19,303 nt of DNA from an uncultured Bacteroidales bacterium (lineage in GTDB: Bacteria; Bacteroidota; Bacteroidia; Bacteroidales; WCHB1-69): the NCBI GenBank assembly GCA_937892025.1, contig CALAVA010000304.1, forward strand, positions 1 to 19,303, in the 5' to 3' direction. Of the stretch, positions 9,623 through 18,032 are shown piece by piece (within the stretch, counting starts at the first letter, position 1; each line of letters opens with the position of its first letter). The notes under the pieces are model-generated. The model was given only the letters and a program-made list of their open reading frames with translations, was not told the origin of the DNA and did not search any database. The position numbers and the translations under genes are program-made.

Positions 9623-9642
9623 TTTCAGCCATTATGCTGTAA

Positions 9643-9714
9643 GCCCCTGTAGTTCAACGGATAGAACGGAAGTTTCCTAAACTTTAAATACAGGTTCGAT
9701 TCCTGTCGGGGGTA
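9643..9714 (+). tRNA. tRNA-Arg, anticodon CCU
   Basis: A full cloverleaf can be folded by hand. The 7-bp acceptor pairs 9643-9649 with 9707-9713 (ending in G:U), followed by discriminator A at 9714. The D stem is GTTC/GAAC around loop AACGGATA. The anticodon stem is GAAGT/ACTTT with loop TTCCTAA, giving anticodon CCT at 9676-9678, which reads AGG. The T stem is ACAGG/CCTGT with loop TTCGATT. CCA is not encoded. It sits 20 bases after the DUF349 stop. Confidence 0.95.
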
Positions 9715-9741
9715 CACAATAGAGAAAGCGATATACTTTCA

Positions 9742-10827
9742 ATGTCCTCAAAAAAAATAACTTACAAATTCTATAGTTCTACAGCCTTATGGTATAAAGA
9801 TGTTATCGCTGACATTGCAAATGCGAAAAAATACATATATATAGAATCTTTCCGTATTGCAGATGATGAAGTTGGACAAGAATTGACAGATGCTCTTATT
9901 GATAGCCATCAACGAGGTGTTCAAGTAAAAATATTGGCAGATTGGTGGGGGACAGGAACCACTAACCGCTGTATCAATAAAATGAGTGCCGTTGGCATAG
10001 AAGTAAGATTATTCAAAGAATTTGTGTTTGCCTCCATTATGATATTTCAAAAAAACCATTGCCGGGACCATAGAAAAATCATCGCCATTGACGATAATAT
10101 TTCTTATCTCGGTTCGGCCAATTTTACCCAATATTCCAAACAATGGAGAGAATCCATTTTAAGAATGGAAGGCGAGGTGTGTCCAACTCTGAAAAAAATA
10201 TTTTTGGATAATTTCAAAATTTATAATAAGGAATTTACCATTGCTCAGTCTAAAAAACTATACCGAAAAACCATTCGTTTTAACAACTTGTTTTTCATTA
10301 GGGAAGTTCCAACGGTATTTTCACAACGCATCAAAAAAAATTACATAAATTTGATAAACAAGGCCCAAAAAAACATTTTTATAGAATCTCCCTATTTTCT
10401 GCCCGGACACAGCATATACAAAGCTTTGATACATGCAGTAAAACGTGGCGTAAAAGTAACTGTTATTTTGCCTCAAAATTCAGATGTAAAAATTGCTGAT
10501 TATGTTAGAGATTTGTTTTTAGAACAATTACATAATCATGGAATCCATATCGTTTTTTTTCAACAAGGCAATTTGCACGCCAAATTGTTAAGAATAGATG
10601 ACAACATTTTTTCCGTTTCTTCAGCAAATATGGACCATCGAAGTTTTAAATATATGTTTGAAATTGCTATGATAGGACATGATGAAATTCCAGCCCAAAT
10701 GATTGACAATCATATTGAGGGAACATTAGAAAAAACCTTGCCTTTTGATAAGGAAAAATGGAAGCAACAATCTCCATTCAGAAAAATAATAGCACTTATC
10801 ATTTTACCTTTTAGTCATTTATTATGA
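9742..10827 (+). CDS. Phospholipase D superfamily protein, cardiolipin-synthase-like
   Basis: A 361-residue protein with two HxKxxxxD active-site motifs: the first is His110/Lys112/Asp117 followed by GSANFT (124-129), the second is His279/Lys281/Asp286 followed by SSANMD (293-298). Two such motifs make one active site in cardiolipin synthases and related phosphatidyl transferases. The usual two N-terminal membrane helices of classical ClsA are absent, so it resembles the shorter ClsB/C or YbhO-like type; membrane association may be through the basic, hydrophobic C-terminus. The substrate cannot be told from sequence. It starts 27 bases after the tRNA, and its stop overlaps the sensor kinase start by four bases (ATGA). 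Confidence 0.85.
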   Translation: MSSKKITYKFYSSTALWYKDVIADIANAKKYIYIESFRIADDEVGQELTDALIDSHQRGVQVKILADWWGTGTTNRCINKMSAVGIEVRLFKEFVFASIMIFQKNHCRDHRKIIAIDDNISYLGSANFTQYSKQWRESILRMEGEVCPTLKKIFLDNFKIYNKEFTIAQSKKLYRKTIRFNNLFFIREVPTVFSQRIKKNYINLINKAQKNIFIESPYFLPGHSIYKALIHAVKRGVKVTVILPQNSDVKIADYVRDLFLEQLHNHGIHIVFFQQGNLHAKLLRIDDNIFSVSSANMDHRSFKYMFEIAMIGHDEIPAQMIDNHIEGTLEKTLPFDKEKWKQQSPFRKIIALIILPFSHLL

Positions 10828-13800
10828 TAAAAATCAACACAAAAAAGAAATATCTTATACTTTTAATTGTTGGCGTTGTTTTATGGGCGGCATGTTACCT
10901 TTTTGCTCTTCACCTCAATGTTTCTTCTCCTAACAAACACTTATATAAAACTTATCAAAAAAGCTTTTTAGACAAAGAGAAACAAGTTGATAGACTTTTT
11001 CTGTCGTTAAAAGAGGCTGTTTCTATAGACAATTCTGAAGAATTATTGGATTTTCTTCAACAAAAACATTATGATGACCCCTCTTTTTATGTGTTTGTTT
11101 ATCGTGATTCTCTGTTAACAGCATGGAATACCAACAAGTTGCGGATACCTCAAAATCTACAAAAAGAAAACATTCCTTCTGTTTATAATTTTCAAGACCA
11201 ATGGCTTTATATAAAGCACAAGGAGGTAAAAAACACAATCTATTTTGTCGGTTTTTCTTTGGAAGAACTCACCAACAAATACAAAAACATTTGTCCTTAT
11301 TTTACCCCATTAGATTTAAATTCATCTTCTGATAATTTTATTGTCGTCAACCAATTTCACGAACCTTTGATTGGTTTGAATTTTCAACCTACAGATGAAA
11401 ACACATTATTGGCCACATTGCTCTTATTTTTGGCTATAACAGCCGTAATTTTTGTCAATTATGCAATAATTGGTTTAATGAAATTTTGGTCAATTTTTAA
11501 AAATTCTCCCAAAATACTTCTTATTATGGGTGGCAACCTATTGGGCATATCCTTTTTGATACCTTTTTTATGGTCTCCCCTATTCTGTCCAAAATTATTC
11601 ACTCCCATATATTACTCTTCTTCTTCTGTCAAAAGTTTAGGTATCTTGTTTATCCTATCTTATCTTTTGTTAGGTTTTGCCATTTTGTTTAACAATCTAT
11701 TTATTCTAAAAAACTCCGTTTTTAAGCAATATAAAAAAATACTTTACACAATTGTTGCCTTTTGTGGGCTTATTTGCTTTGATTGGTTTTTTTGCACCAT
11801 TATCACAAGTGTAACTCACGATAGTATTCTGACTTTATTGCCTAATATGATTTTCCAATACGATATATTAAGTTGGGTGGCTATTATTTCTGTTCTATTT
11901 TTATTGTGGAGCATTTTCATTATCAGCAAAAAATGTATCAATGAGTTTTATAAATGGATAGAAAATCCAAAGTTATTTTTAATTTTAGGCATAGGCACAA
12001 CGCTTGTAATGTCTGTTATTCTGATTTTCTCCCAAAACATTATCAGACAGCCTGCACTATTATCTTTCTTTCTCGTTTTCATCATCTTATTTATTGGACT
12101 TATTGTCTTTCAAATTTTTGACAAAAGACATCAACTTTGGTTCTATCTCTCCGGAATGTTGATAATGAGTTTTGGTCTATTCTTTCTTTTAAGACATCCG
12201 AACAAAGAACGAGAAAGGATTTTAGAAAAAACACTTGCAGAACAAATCTTTTTACAAGAAGACCCGTATATAAATTTTGAATTACAAGAAATTGTTGCCC
12301 AAATAGAAACAGACTCTGTTTTATACAACTCTGTATCAATGGATTACAGAAGTATTTCAAATATAAAAAATTATATATTCAACAAATATTTTGAAAAAAA
12401 ATTTGACAAATTTCATATTTTCATCAATTTAAGCAACCTATCAGACACAAAAGATAGCCTAAAAATGCTATCACTCAAACAAAAATATTTATCGTCAAAT
12501 TTTGTGGAGGCTCCTGCCATTCTCTGCCGACAAAAAAGACTTGGATTTACAGAATATGTCATACACCAACCCCTACAAATTGATTCTTGCAATTATATAC
12601 TCTTGATTGTTTTGCAAAATAATGCTTTTGCTAATATTATAGACAATCCCAACAACAATTTTGCACTTGCCGTTTATGAACAAGGTGTGCTAAAAGCCAC
12701 TATCGGACAAGCACAAAAACCATTTTTGTCTTCTTTTTCTGATTATAATCAAGATAAATTTGACAACAATCAAGTCCATTTCAAAAAAGACAGAATACAT
12801 TATTCCGCTTATGCAAAGGACAATTTCATTCTACTTATTTCACCTGTCAAAATATCCCAATGGCAAAATATTGCATTTGTGGAAATTGCCTTTGTTCTCA
12901 ATTTTTTATGTTTATTGTTAGCATTGTTTTTGTCTATTTTTCTAAATGCAAAAATAGAACATTTACCTATGAGTATAAATCTGATACTTAATAGTTTTAT
13001 TCTTTCATTTTTTGTAATAGTCGTCATTATACTGATGATTTTCTTTGTCCGATTCTATATTATGACAAGAGAAGAGTATCATGAACAAATGCTAATGGAC
13101 AATGCAAAAGAAATCCAACGTAGCATTTCTTTGACTATTGAAGAAAAAAACATTACAAACTTGAATGAGCCTGCATTGGAACAAATAAACGAAATGATTG
13201 AAAAATTATTTGATGCAGAATTTTTAGATTTAAATATTTACGACAAATTTGGGCAAGTTGTACAAAGTTATGGGAAAGGATTAACAACAACAAGTACACT
13301 TATCCATCCTTCTATCTTTCATGTTTTTAAGTTCAGAAATAGTCCGTTTTTTTCAAAAGACCAAGCAGAAGGAAATAACAACTTTATTTACAGTGCCTTA
13401 AAAGACAACAGCAATAATATTATCGGTTATATAGGATTATTAACTCCAAAAATAACCTCTTTTCAAGATATTATCATTAAATATCGCTATTTTGTTTCCA
13501 AATTTATTGGATTAGGCTTGTTTATCATCTTTGCCATTATTGTTCTTGGATTTTACATGGTTAAAATTATCACTAAACCTTTACAAAAAGTAACCAAAAA
13601 CCTTTTTAAAATAGATGTAGAAAACCAAAATTTTGAAAAAATTGTTTGGTATAGGAATGATGAAATTGGTCAATTGGTAAATAGTTACAACATTTTACAA
13701 GAACGCTTGCGAGCGAGTGCAGAAATATTAGAAAAAAATGCCCAAGAAATGGCATGGAAAGAGATGGCAAAACAAATTGCCCACGAAATAAAAAATCCAC

Positions 13801-14420
13801 TAACACCCATGCGATTAAAAACACAATTGCTTCTACAAAACATTGATAATCTTGACAAGAAAAAATTAAAAGATTATATGCTCATGATTTTGGAACAAAT
13901 TGACATTTTAAATGAAACGGCCTCATCTTTTTCTAATATTGCCCAAAATTCAATGACAAATGCCACAACAGAAAATATTGTTACAATCGTTCAAGATACC
14001 ATACTTTTATTTGAAGCAGAACAAAATATAAAAATTTCTTTTATCAATAAAAGCAATAACAATAAGCCACTTTCATTTATTGATAAATCTCAGCTAATCA
14101 GAGTTTTAGTTAATTTAATTAAAAATGCCGTTCAAGCACAAAAAACAAATGAAATATTGACTATTGATATTGTTCTCCAAAATTATGGAGAACATTTTTG
14201 GCAAATCAATATTACAGACAATGGAAAAGGAATTCTTCCAGAAGAAAAGGATAAAATTTTTCAACCAAATTTTACAACAAAGACATCGGGCAGTGGGATA
14301 GGATTATCTGTTGTAAAGAATATTGTTTTTTCATGGGGTGGCAACATTTCATTTGAATCTATCCCCAACGAAAAAACAACTTTTAGCTTTACCCTACCCC
14401 ATTACTATGAAAAAAATTAA
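10824..14420 (+). CDS. Large polytopic NtrY-like sensor histidine kinase
   Basis: A 1198-residue membrane sensor. Hydrophobic segments suggest about 12 helices: one at about 10-30, a cluster of about eight at 196-455, two at about 683-746 and one at about 892-916. Between them lie three probable extracytoplasmic loops (31-190, 456-680, 750-890). A HAMP-like linker (ITKPLQKV, RNDEIGQLV) follows the last helix. The kinase core has an H box with His987 in AHEIKNPLTPM, an N box LVNLIKNAVQ (Asn1101), G1 DNGKGI (from Asp1132), the F box FQPNFTTK and G2 GSGIGLSVV (from Gly1156). This order is that of NtrY-type kinases, but the multi-helix sensor half is much longer. No response regulator is encoded beside it, and the signal is unknown. 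It is coupled to the PLD-family gene by a four-base overlap, hinting at an envelope-related role. Confidence 0.9.
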   Translation: MIKINTKKKYLILLIVGVVLWAACYLFALHLNVSSPNKHLYKTYQKSFLDKEKQVDRLFLSLKEAVSIDNSEELLDFLQQKHYDDPSFYVFVYRDSLLTAWNTNKLRIPQNLQKENIPSVYNFQDQWLYIKHKEVKNTIYFVGFSLEELTNKYKNICPYFTPLDLNSSSDNFIVVNQFHEPLIGLNFQPTDENTLLATLLLFLAITAVIFVNYAIIGLMKFWSIFKNSPKILLIMGGNLLGISFLIPFLWSPLFCPKLFTPIYYSSSSVKSLGILFILSYLLLGFAILFNNLFILKNSVFKQYKKILYTIVAFCGLICFDWFFCTIITSVTHDSILTLLPNMIFQYDILSWVAIISVLFLLWSIFIISKKCINEFYKWIENPKLFLILGIGTTLVMSVILIFSQNIIRQPALLSFFLVFIILFIGLIVFQIFDKRHQLWFYLSGMLIMSFGLFFLLRHPNKERERILEKTLAEQIFLQEDPYINFELQEIVAQIETDSVLYNSVSMDYRSISNIKNYIFNKYFEKKFDKFHIFINLSNLSDTKDSLKMLSLKQKYLSSNFVEAPAILCRQKRLGFTEYVIHQPLQIDSCNYILLIVLQNNAFANIIDNPNNNFALAVYEQGVLKATIGQAQKPFLSSFSDYNQDKFDNNQVHFKKDRIHYSAYAKDNFILLISPVKISQWQNIAFVEIAFVLNFLCLLLALFLSIFLNAKIEHLPMSINLILNSFILSFFVIVVIILMIFFVRFYIMTREEYHEQMLMDNAKEIQRSISLTIEEKNITNLNEPALEQINEMIEKLFDAEFLDLNIYDKFGQVVQSYGKGLTTTSTLIHPSIFHVFKFRNSPFFSKDQAEGNNNFIYSALKDNSNNIIGYIGLLTPKITSFQDIIIKYRYFVSKFIGLGLFIIFAIIVLGFYMVKIITKPLQKVTKNLFKIDVENQNFEKIVWYRNDEIGQLVNSYNILQERLRASAEILEKNAQEMAWKEMAKQIAHEIKNPLTPMRLKTQLLLQNIDNLDKKKLKDYMLMILEQIDILNETASSFSNIAQNSMTNATTENIVTIVQDTILLFEAEQNIKISFINKSNNNKPLSFIDKSQLIRVLVNLIKNAVQAQKTNEILTIDIVLQNYGEHFWQINITDNGKGILPEEKDKIFQPNFTTKTSGSGIGLSVVKNIVFSWGGNISFESIPNEKTTFSFTLPHYYEKN

Positions 14421-14810
14421 AAGAAATTCTATAAATTCATTTCGCAAAATATAGTAACTTATTGTGTGGAAGAATGCAGAAAAAAAACGTTATAACAAAC
14501 TAATAATCAATAATATAGTCCGTCATAAAACGCATTAAATATTTATCATTCAATACAATAAAGTCAAATAATATGCGTTATAAATGCAAGAAAATTTGAA
14601 TAACACAGCAAAAACCTTGCAGAATAACGCATAGCTCTCAGGTGCAGTATGGAACCTCAAAAAGTATATAGAAAAATTAAAGAAGGCTTTTCTTTTGCTC
14701 TTTTGGCAGGTGCATTACATCGTAAACATCATCTTCACCACACCGACATACTGCACTTTATCACCCTGCCGACTTGGAATTATTGAAAGAAAGTGTGGTA
14801 TGTGCGATTT
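14421..14810. other. 390-base intergenic stretch with short inverted repeats, no clear gene
   Basis: This lies between two converging genes. It holds two perfect inverted repeats: ATGCGTTAT (14573-14581) with ATAACGCAT (14624-14632), and GTGCAGTATG (14642-14651) with CATACTGCAC (14747-14756). AACGCAT also occurs at 14529-14535. A 45-codon frame runs from ATG at 14649 to 14786, and another frame over 14735-14820 (containing HTALYHPADLELLKE) looks weakly protein-like, but neither matches a family I can name. It could be an eroded gene, a small mobile element relic or regulatory RNA. I would not annotate a protein here. Confidence 0.4.
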
Positions 14811-15275
14811 TTAAGGACGGACTATTTTACACAAATGTTCTATTAATGCTTTGTGTTGTGGAAATTTTTTCAATAAATCTTCTTTTTGGGCTAATTCAAA
14901 ACAATCAAAATCAAACGCAGGTGCGACAGCACAGCCGACAAGCGAAAAGCCTTTTTTGTTTGGCAACTCCGCTGCAAACCAATGTTCTGGCTCAATAACA
15001 ACCTGCATTTCTTCCTCAACGGACAAATGATGCACAGACAAGGTGCCATCGGGAGCAATAACATAAATATTAAGTGGCTCTCCTGCATGATAATACCATA
15101 TTTCCACAACATTATGCAAAGCATGAAAAGCCGAAAATTCATCATTGCAAAGCATATAATAAATTGTAGAAACGCTTTTCACTCCTATAGCATCGTTACC
15201 ATAAATCTGACGATAGTAGCCTCCTTCAGGATGAGGGTGCAAATCAAGTTTGTTTATATAATCTTCTCTTTGCAT
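14811..15275 (-). CDS. DUF985 (Cupin_5) family protein
   Basis: A 154-residue single-domain cupin of the DUF985 family. Landmarks in order are HPHPEGGYYRQIY (13-25), STIYYML (36-42), FHALHNVVEIWYYHAGEPL (50-68, with His51, Glu58 and His63 as candidate metal ligands), VIEPEHWFAAEL (93-104) and LVGCAVAPAFDFDCFEL (112-128). The family adopts a double-stranded beta-barrel; some members have been described as sugar-related or as putative epimerase-like, but the reaction is not established. It lies 31 bases downstream of thiG on the same strand and is probably co-transcribed with it. No link to thiamin synthesis is known to me, so the pairing may be only positional. Confidence 0.88.
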   Translation of the reverse strand: MQREDYINKLDLHPHPEGGYYRQIYGNDAIGVKSVSTIYYMLCNDEFSAFHALHNVVEIWYYHAGEPLNIYVIAPDGTLSVHHLSVEEEMQVVIEPEHWFAAELPNKKGFSLVGCAVAPAFDFDCFELAQKEDLLKKFPQHKALIEHLCKIVRP

Positions 15276-15306
15276 GATGATGATTTTCTATATTTACAAA
15301 AAAAAC

Positions 15307-16077
15307 TTATTCGTCTAAAAATGCTGTTAGTGGACTGCTGGCAATTGCTTGTGTATGTACCATTGTTCCCAATTTAGCTTCATAAGCCATACGTCCTGCT
15401 TCAACAGCAAGAGCAAAGGCTTTTGCCATTTTTTCAGACTCTCCGGCAACGGCAATAGCGGTATTTACCAAAACGGCATCTGCCCCCATTTCCATAGCCA
15501 TAGCCGCATGACTCGGAGCACCGATACCAGCATCTATAATTACAGGCACTGTGCTTTGTGATATAATAATCTCTAAAAATGATTTTGTTTTCAAGCCTTG
15601 ATTTGTACCTATTAAAGATCCAAGTGGCATAACGGCTGCTGTGCCAACCTCTTCTAAACGTTTGCACAAAACGGGGTCTGCTTGAATATAAGGCAAAACA
15701 ACAAAGCCTTTTTTGACCAATTCTTCTGTGGCTTTCAAAGTTTCTATAGGGTCTGGAAGTAAAAACCTTGGGTCCGGATGAATCTCCAATTTAATAAAAT
15801 TGGTTTCAAAGGCTTCTCTCGCCATTTCTGCAGCAAAAACAGCCTCTTTGGCATCTCTTACACCGGAAGTATTGGGCAACAATTGCACTCCAGTTTTAAT
15901 AATATGTTTTGCCATATCATCTGTAGTGGTATGTGCCAAATCTATCCGTTTCATGGCCATAGTTACCATCTCTGTACCTGAAGCAATAATGGATTTTTCC
16001 ATCATTTCGCCAGAGCTGAATTTTCCCGTACCTAAAAATAAACGAGAATGAAATATTTTTTTACCTAATTGTAACAT
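15307..16077 (-). CDS. thiG: Thiazole synthase ThiG
   Basis: ThiG forms the thiazole phosphate of thiamin from 1-deoxy-D-xylulose 5-phosphate, dehydroglycine and ThiS thiocarboxylate. I use the ATG at 16077 (MLQLGKK), giving 256 residues as usual for the family; an in-frame ATG at 16125 would add 16 residues rich in Lys/Cys that overlap the promoter box. Motifs are FLGTGKF (14-20), LLPNTSG (66-72), FIKLEIHPD with Schiff-base Lys96, MPLGSLIGTNQG (150-161) and DAGIGAPSHAA (182-192, phosphate loop). thiS, thiC, thiE and thiH, often clustered with thiG in Bacteroidetes, are not here, so the pathway must be completed elsewhere. I see no TPP riboswitch in the short leader. Confidence 0.95.
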   Translation of the reverse strand: MLQLGKKIFHSRLFLGTGKFSSGEMMEKSIIASGTEMVTMAMKRIDLAHTTTDDMAKHIIKTGVQLLPNTSGVRDAKEAVFAAEMAREAFETNFIKLEIHPDPRFLLPDPIETLKATEELVKKGFVVLPYIQADPVLCKRLEEVGTAAVMPLGSLIGTNQGLKTKSFLEIIISQSTVPVIIDAGIGAPSHAAMAMEMGADAVLVNTAIAVAGESEKMAKAFALAVEAGRMAYEAKLGTMVHTQAIASSPLTAFLDE

Positions 16078-16093
16078 TATCTCACTTTTTTTG

Positions 16094-16101
16094 CAAAGAT
16101 A
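16094..16101 (-). promoter_or_regulatory. Bacteroidetes -7 promoter box for thiG
   Basis: On the minus strand this reads TATCTTTG, matching TAnnTTTG. It ends 17 bases before the thiG ATG at 16077, which supports that start and leaves room for only a very short leader. Confidence 0.55.
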
Positions 16102-16131
16102 ACATTTTTTTCTCAAATATTCCAAAAGTTA

Positions 16132-16313
16132 CCCATAGACGAGACAAAGAAGACAATCTGAGAGTACGGGACAGACAAGCACAGCAAAGGCTTCAATACG
16201 TGAACACACTTTATGAGCATGGTTTTCTGTCAGTTTGCCGATTGCGTGTCGTTGCGAGATATCAGCAATGGCTGAAATCGGCAACAGACAACCTAACCCA
16301 CATAGAAATACCA
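16132..16313 (+). pseudogene. Eroded IS4-like transposase fragment
   Basis: This is not visible as an open frame, but frame-by-frame reading reveals a broken transposase N-terminal region. From 16162 the frame reads EYGTDKHSKGFNT, then TGA at 16201-16203 where Trp is expected, then THFMSMVFCQFADC and VSLRDISNG up to 16272. A one-base loss then shifts the frame, and LKSATDNLTHIEI continues from 16272 to 16310. This order (DKHSKG, W-THF-SM-FCQFA, SLRDISNGL-SAT-NL-H) is that of the N-terminal part of Bacteroidetes IS4-family transposases of the DUF4372-related type. There is another stop at 16159-16161. The rest of the transposase, including the DDE catalytic domain, is absent. The local GC content is clearly higher than in flanking genes, as expected for an acquired element. 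Identification is from memory of the family. Confidence 0.68.
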
Positions 16314-16402
16314 ATCTGCCGATAGGTGGCAAGCTAAAAATTCTTAAAATGGATAATCCGCCATCTGACGAACCATCACTCTTCGACTGAGTGGACTTAC
16401 TT

Positions 16403-16444
16403 TTTGAAAAAATAATCTGCAATGCCTATTTCGGCATTGCAGAT
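16403..16444 (-). terminator. Strong intrinsic terminator for the MATE gene
   Basis: A perfect 12-bp stem pairs ATCTGCAATGCC (16415-16426) with GGCATTGCAGAT (16433-16444) around the 6-base loop TATTTC. Read on the minus strand it is followed by TTATTTTTTC, a U-rich tail. It begins 43 bases after the MATE stop. Confidence 0.85.
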
Positions 16445-16487
16445 GGATATTTGATGCTTTTTAAAGTTTTAGCGGACGGCAATAATT

Positions 16488-17915
16488 TCATTTTTTTGGT
16501 CCTGCCTCTTTGTATTGCTTGCGTGCTGTCGGAATATATCCCTGCCTAAATACTTTTATTTGAGAAATCATCAATATGGCGGCGAGCAATGCCCCCAAAA
16601 CATCACAAATTGTACAAGTAATCCACACACCTGTCAAACCTTCACCGCCCAATTTAATAACCACAAGCGGAATAAGAAACATCAACGGAATAAGAAAAAG
16701 TACTTGTCGAGACAAACTCGTAACAATGGCTATCCAAGGTTTGTCTATACTTTGAAAAAACTGCGAATTAGTAATCGTAAAGGCAATCAACGGCATCATT
16801 ACATTTAAGTAACGCATAGCGGGAACACCAATATTCACCAAAATTTCATCAGAAGTAAATGCCCTAAGAATAAATTGAGGAATAGAAAGTGCTAAAATTG
16901 CACCTATAGTGCCAACAATAATAGTCCATTTCATAGTAAGCAAGAACACCTCTTTCAATCTATGATTTTGCGATGCTCCATAATTATATCCTGCAATAGG
17001 TTGCATACCTTGACACATTCCTAAAATAAACATCACCAAAAAAGACCCATACGTATTGACAAGACCGTATGCCCCTACTGCCAAATCGCCACCATTTTCC
17101 ACAGTTAAAAGATTACCATATCTAAGCAATTGCTTGTTGAGCAATGCCACAACAAAAGAAGCTGCAAAATTCATCAAAAATGGGCTCAATCCAATAAGGA
17201 GTACATTACGGAATATATAGAGTTTTGGTGTCCATGCGTGTCGTTTGAAACGAATAAATGAATGTGGAGCGACAAAATGAAAGACCGCCACAATAGACAT
17301 CACAAACATAGAAATGCTCGTCGCCCATGCTGCACCCGTTATTCCCCAACCCAACACCATAATAAATAAGGCATCAAGAAAAATATTAAGAACGGCTCCT
17401 CCTGCCATTATACACATGCTTTTGATAGGATAACCACTTGCACGCATCAATCCTGTCAAATTAAAAGTAACCGTGGTAAAAAACATACCGGGGAGAACAA
17501 TCTGCATATATTCACGAGAATAAGCAATCGTTTCTTCTGAAGCACCAAAAAGATTCAAGATGTCGTCCATAAAAACATAACCGCAAGTAACAAAAAGAAA
17601 TCCAAAGAAAAAAGTCAGTAACATGCTATTTCCCAATATATTTTCCGCCCAATGGATATCTTTACGACCCAAAACAATACTCATGCGAGAAGAAGCACCT
17701 ACGCCCACCAAAGAGCCAAAAGCATGTATGATATTCATTACAGGCATTGTAATGGCTAAACCTGCTATAGCCAATGCACTGACATATTGTCCCAAAAAAA
17801 CTCTATCTACAATATTGTATATTGAGGCTACTACTTGCGTGATAACAGCAGGCAAGGCATATTGCCATAACAATTGTCCTATCGGTTTTGTTTCTAATTC
17901 TCTTGTTTTATCCAC
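16488..17915 (-). CDS. MATE family multidrug/sodium antiporter
   Basis: A 475-residue polytopic membrane protein with about 12 hydrophobic segments in two homologous halves, as in MATE exporters, which extrude cationic compounds using Na+ or H+ gradients. The N-terminal LLWQYALPAVITQVVASIYN, then IVDRVFLG, and the later GASSRMSIVLGRKD and GMQPIAGYNYGA are typical family signatures. The start codon is GTG at 17913-17915: an upstream in-frame stop leaves no ATG alternative before it. The transported compound cannot be predicted. It is a single-gene unit on the minus strand ending in the hairpin at 16403-16444; I see no clear TAnnTTTG box before it. Confidence 0.93.
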   Translation of the reverse strand: MDKTRELETKPIGQLLWQYALPAVITQVVASIYNIVDRVFLGQYVSALAIAGLAITMPVMNIIHAFGSLVGVGASSRMSIVLGRKDIHWAENILGNSMLLTFFFGFLFVTCGYVFMDDILNLFGASEETIAYSREYMQIVLPGMFFTTVTFNLTGLMRASGYPIKSMCIMAGGAVLNIFLDALFIMVLGWGITGAAWATSISMFVMSIVAVFHFVAPHSFIRFKRHAWTPKLYIFRNVLLIGLSPFLMNFAASFVVALLNKQLLRYGNLLTVENGGDLAVGAYGLVNTYGSFLVMFILGMCQGMQPIAGYNYGASQNHRLKEVFLLTMKWTIIVGTIGAILALSIPQFILRAFTSDEILVNIGVPAMRYLNVMMPLIAFTITNSQFFQSIDKPWIAIVTSLSRQVLFLIPLMFLIPLVVIKLGGEGLTGVWITCTICDVLGALLAAILMISQIKVFRQGYIPTARKQYKEAGPKK

Positions 17916-18032
17916 GTTTCTCTTGTTTGGTATTCTCTTATGACAAAAAAAGAAAATTTACTTTTGGAAAAACAATAAAGTATCTTGGTATTTTTTTACC
18001 ATTCCCAAATACACTTCCGTCAAACAAAAAAA

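Noticed and set aside
9345..9632. Minus-strand open frames opposite the DUF349 gene
   Set aside because: They are shadows of a Lys/Glu-rich coding strand, giving Phe/Leu/Ser-rich antisense peptides without homology.
14774..14998. Plus-strand 74-residue frame overlapping the cupin gene
   Set aside because: It needs a TTG start and runs antisense through the well-supported DUF985 gene. Only its first part, outside the cupin, is mentioned as possible relic sequence.
16078..16125. Longer ThiG start at 16125
   Set aside because: The extra 16 residues have no family counterpart and the TAnnTTTG box at 16094-16101 would lie inside the coding region.
16129..16422. Minus-strand 97-residue open frame between thiG and the MATE gene
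   Set aside because: It is antisense to the transposase relic and ends against the terminator of the MATE gene; no family resemblance or promoter supports it.
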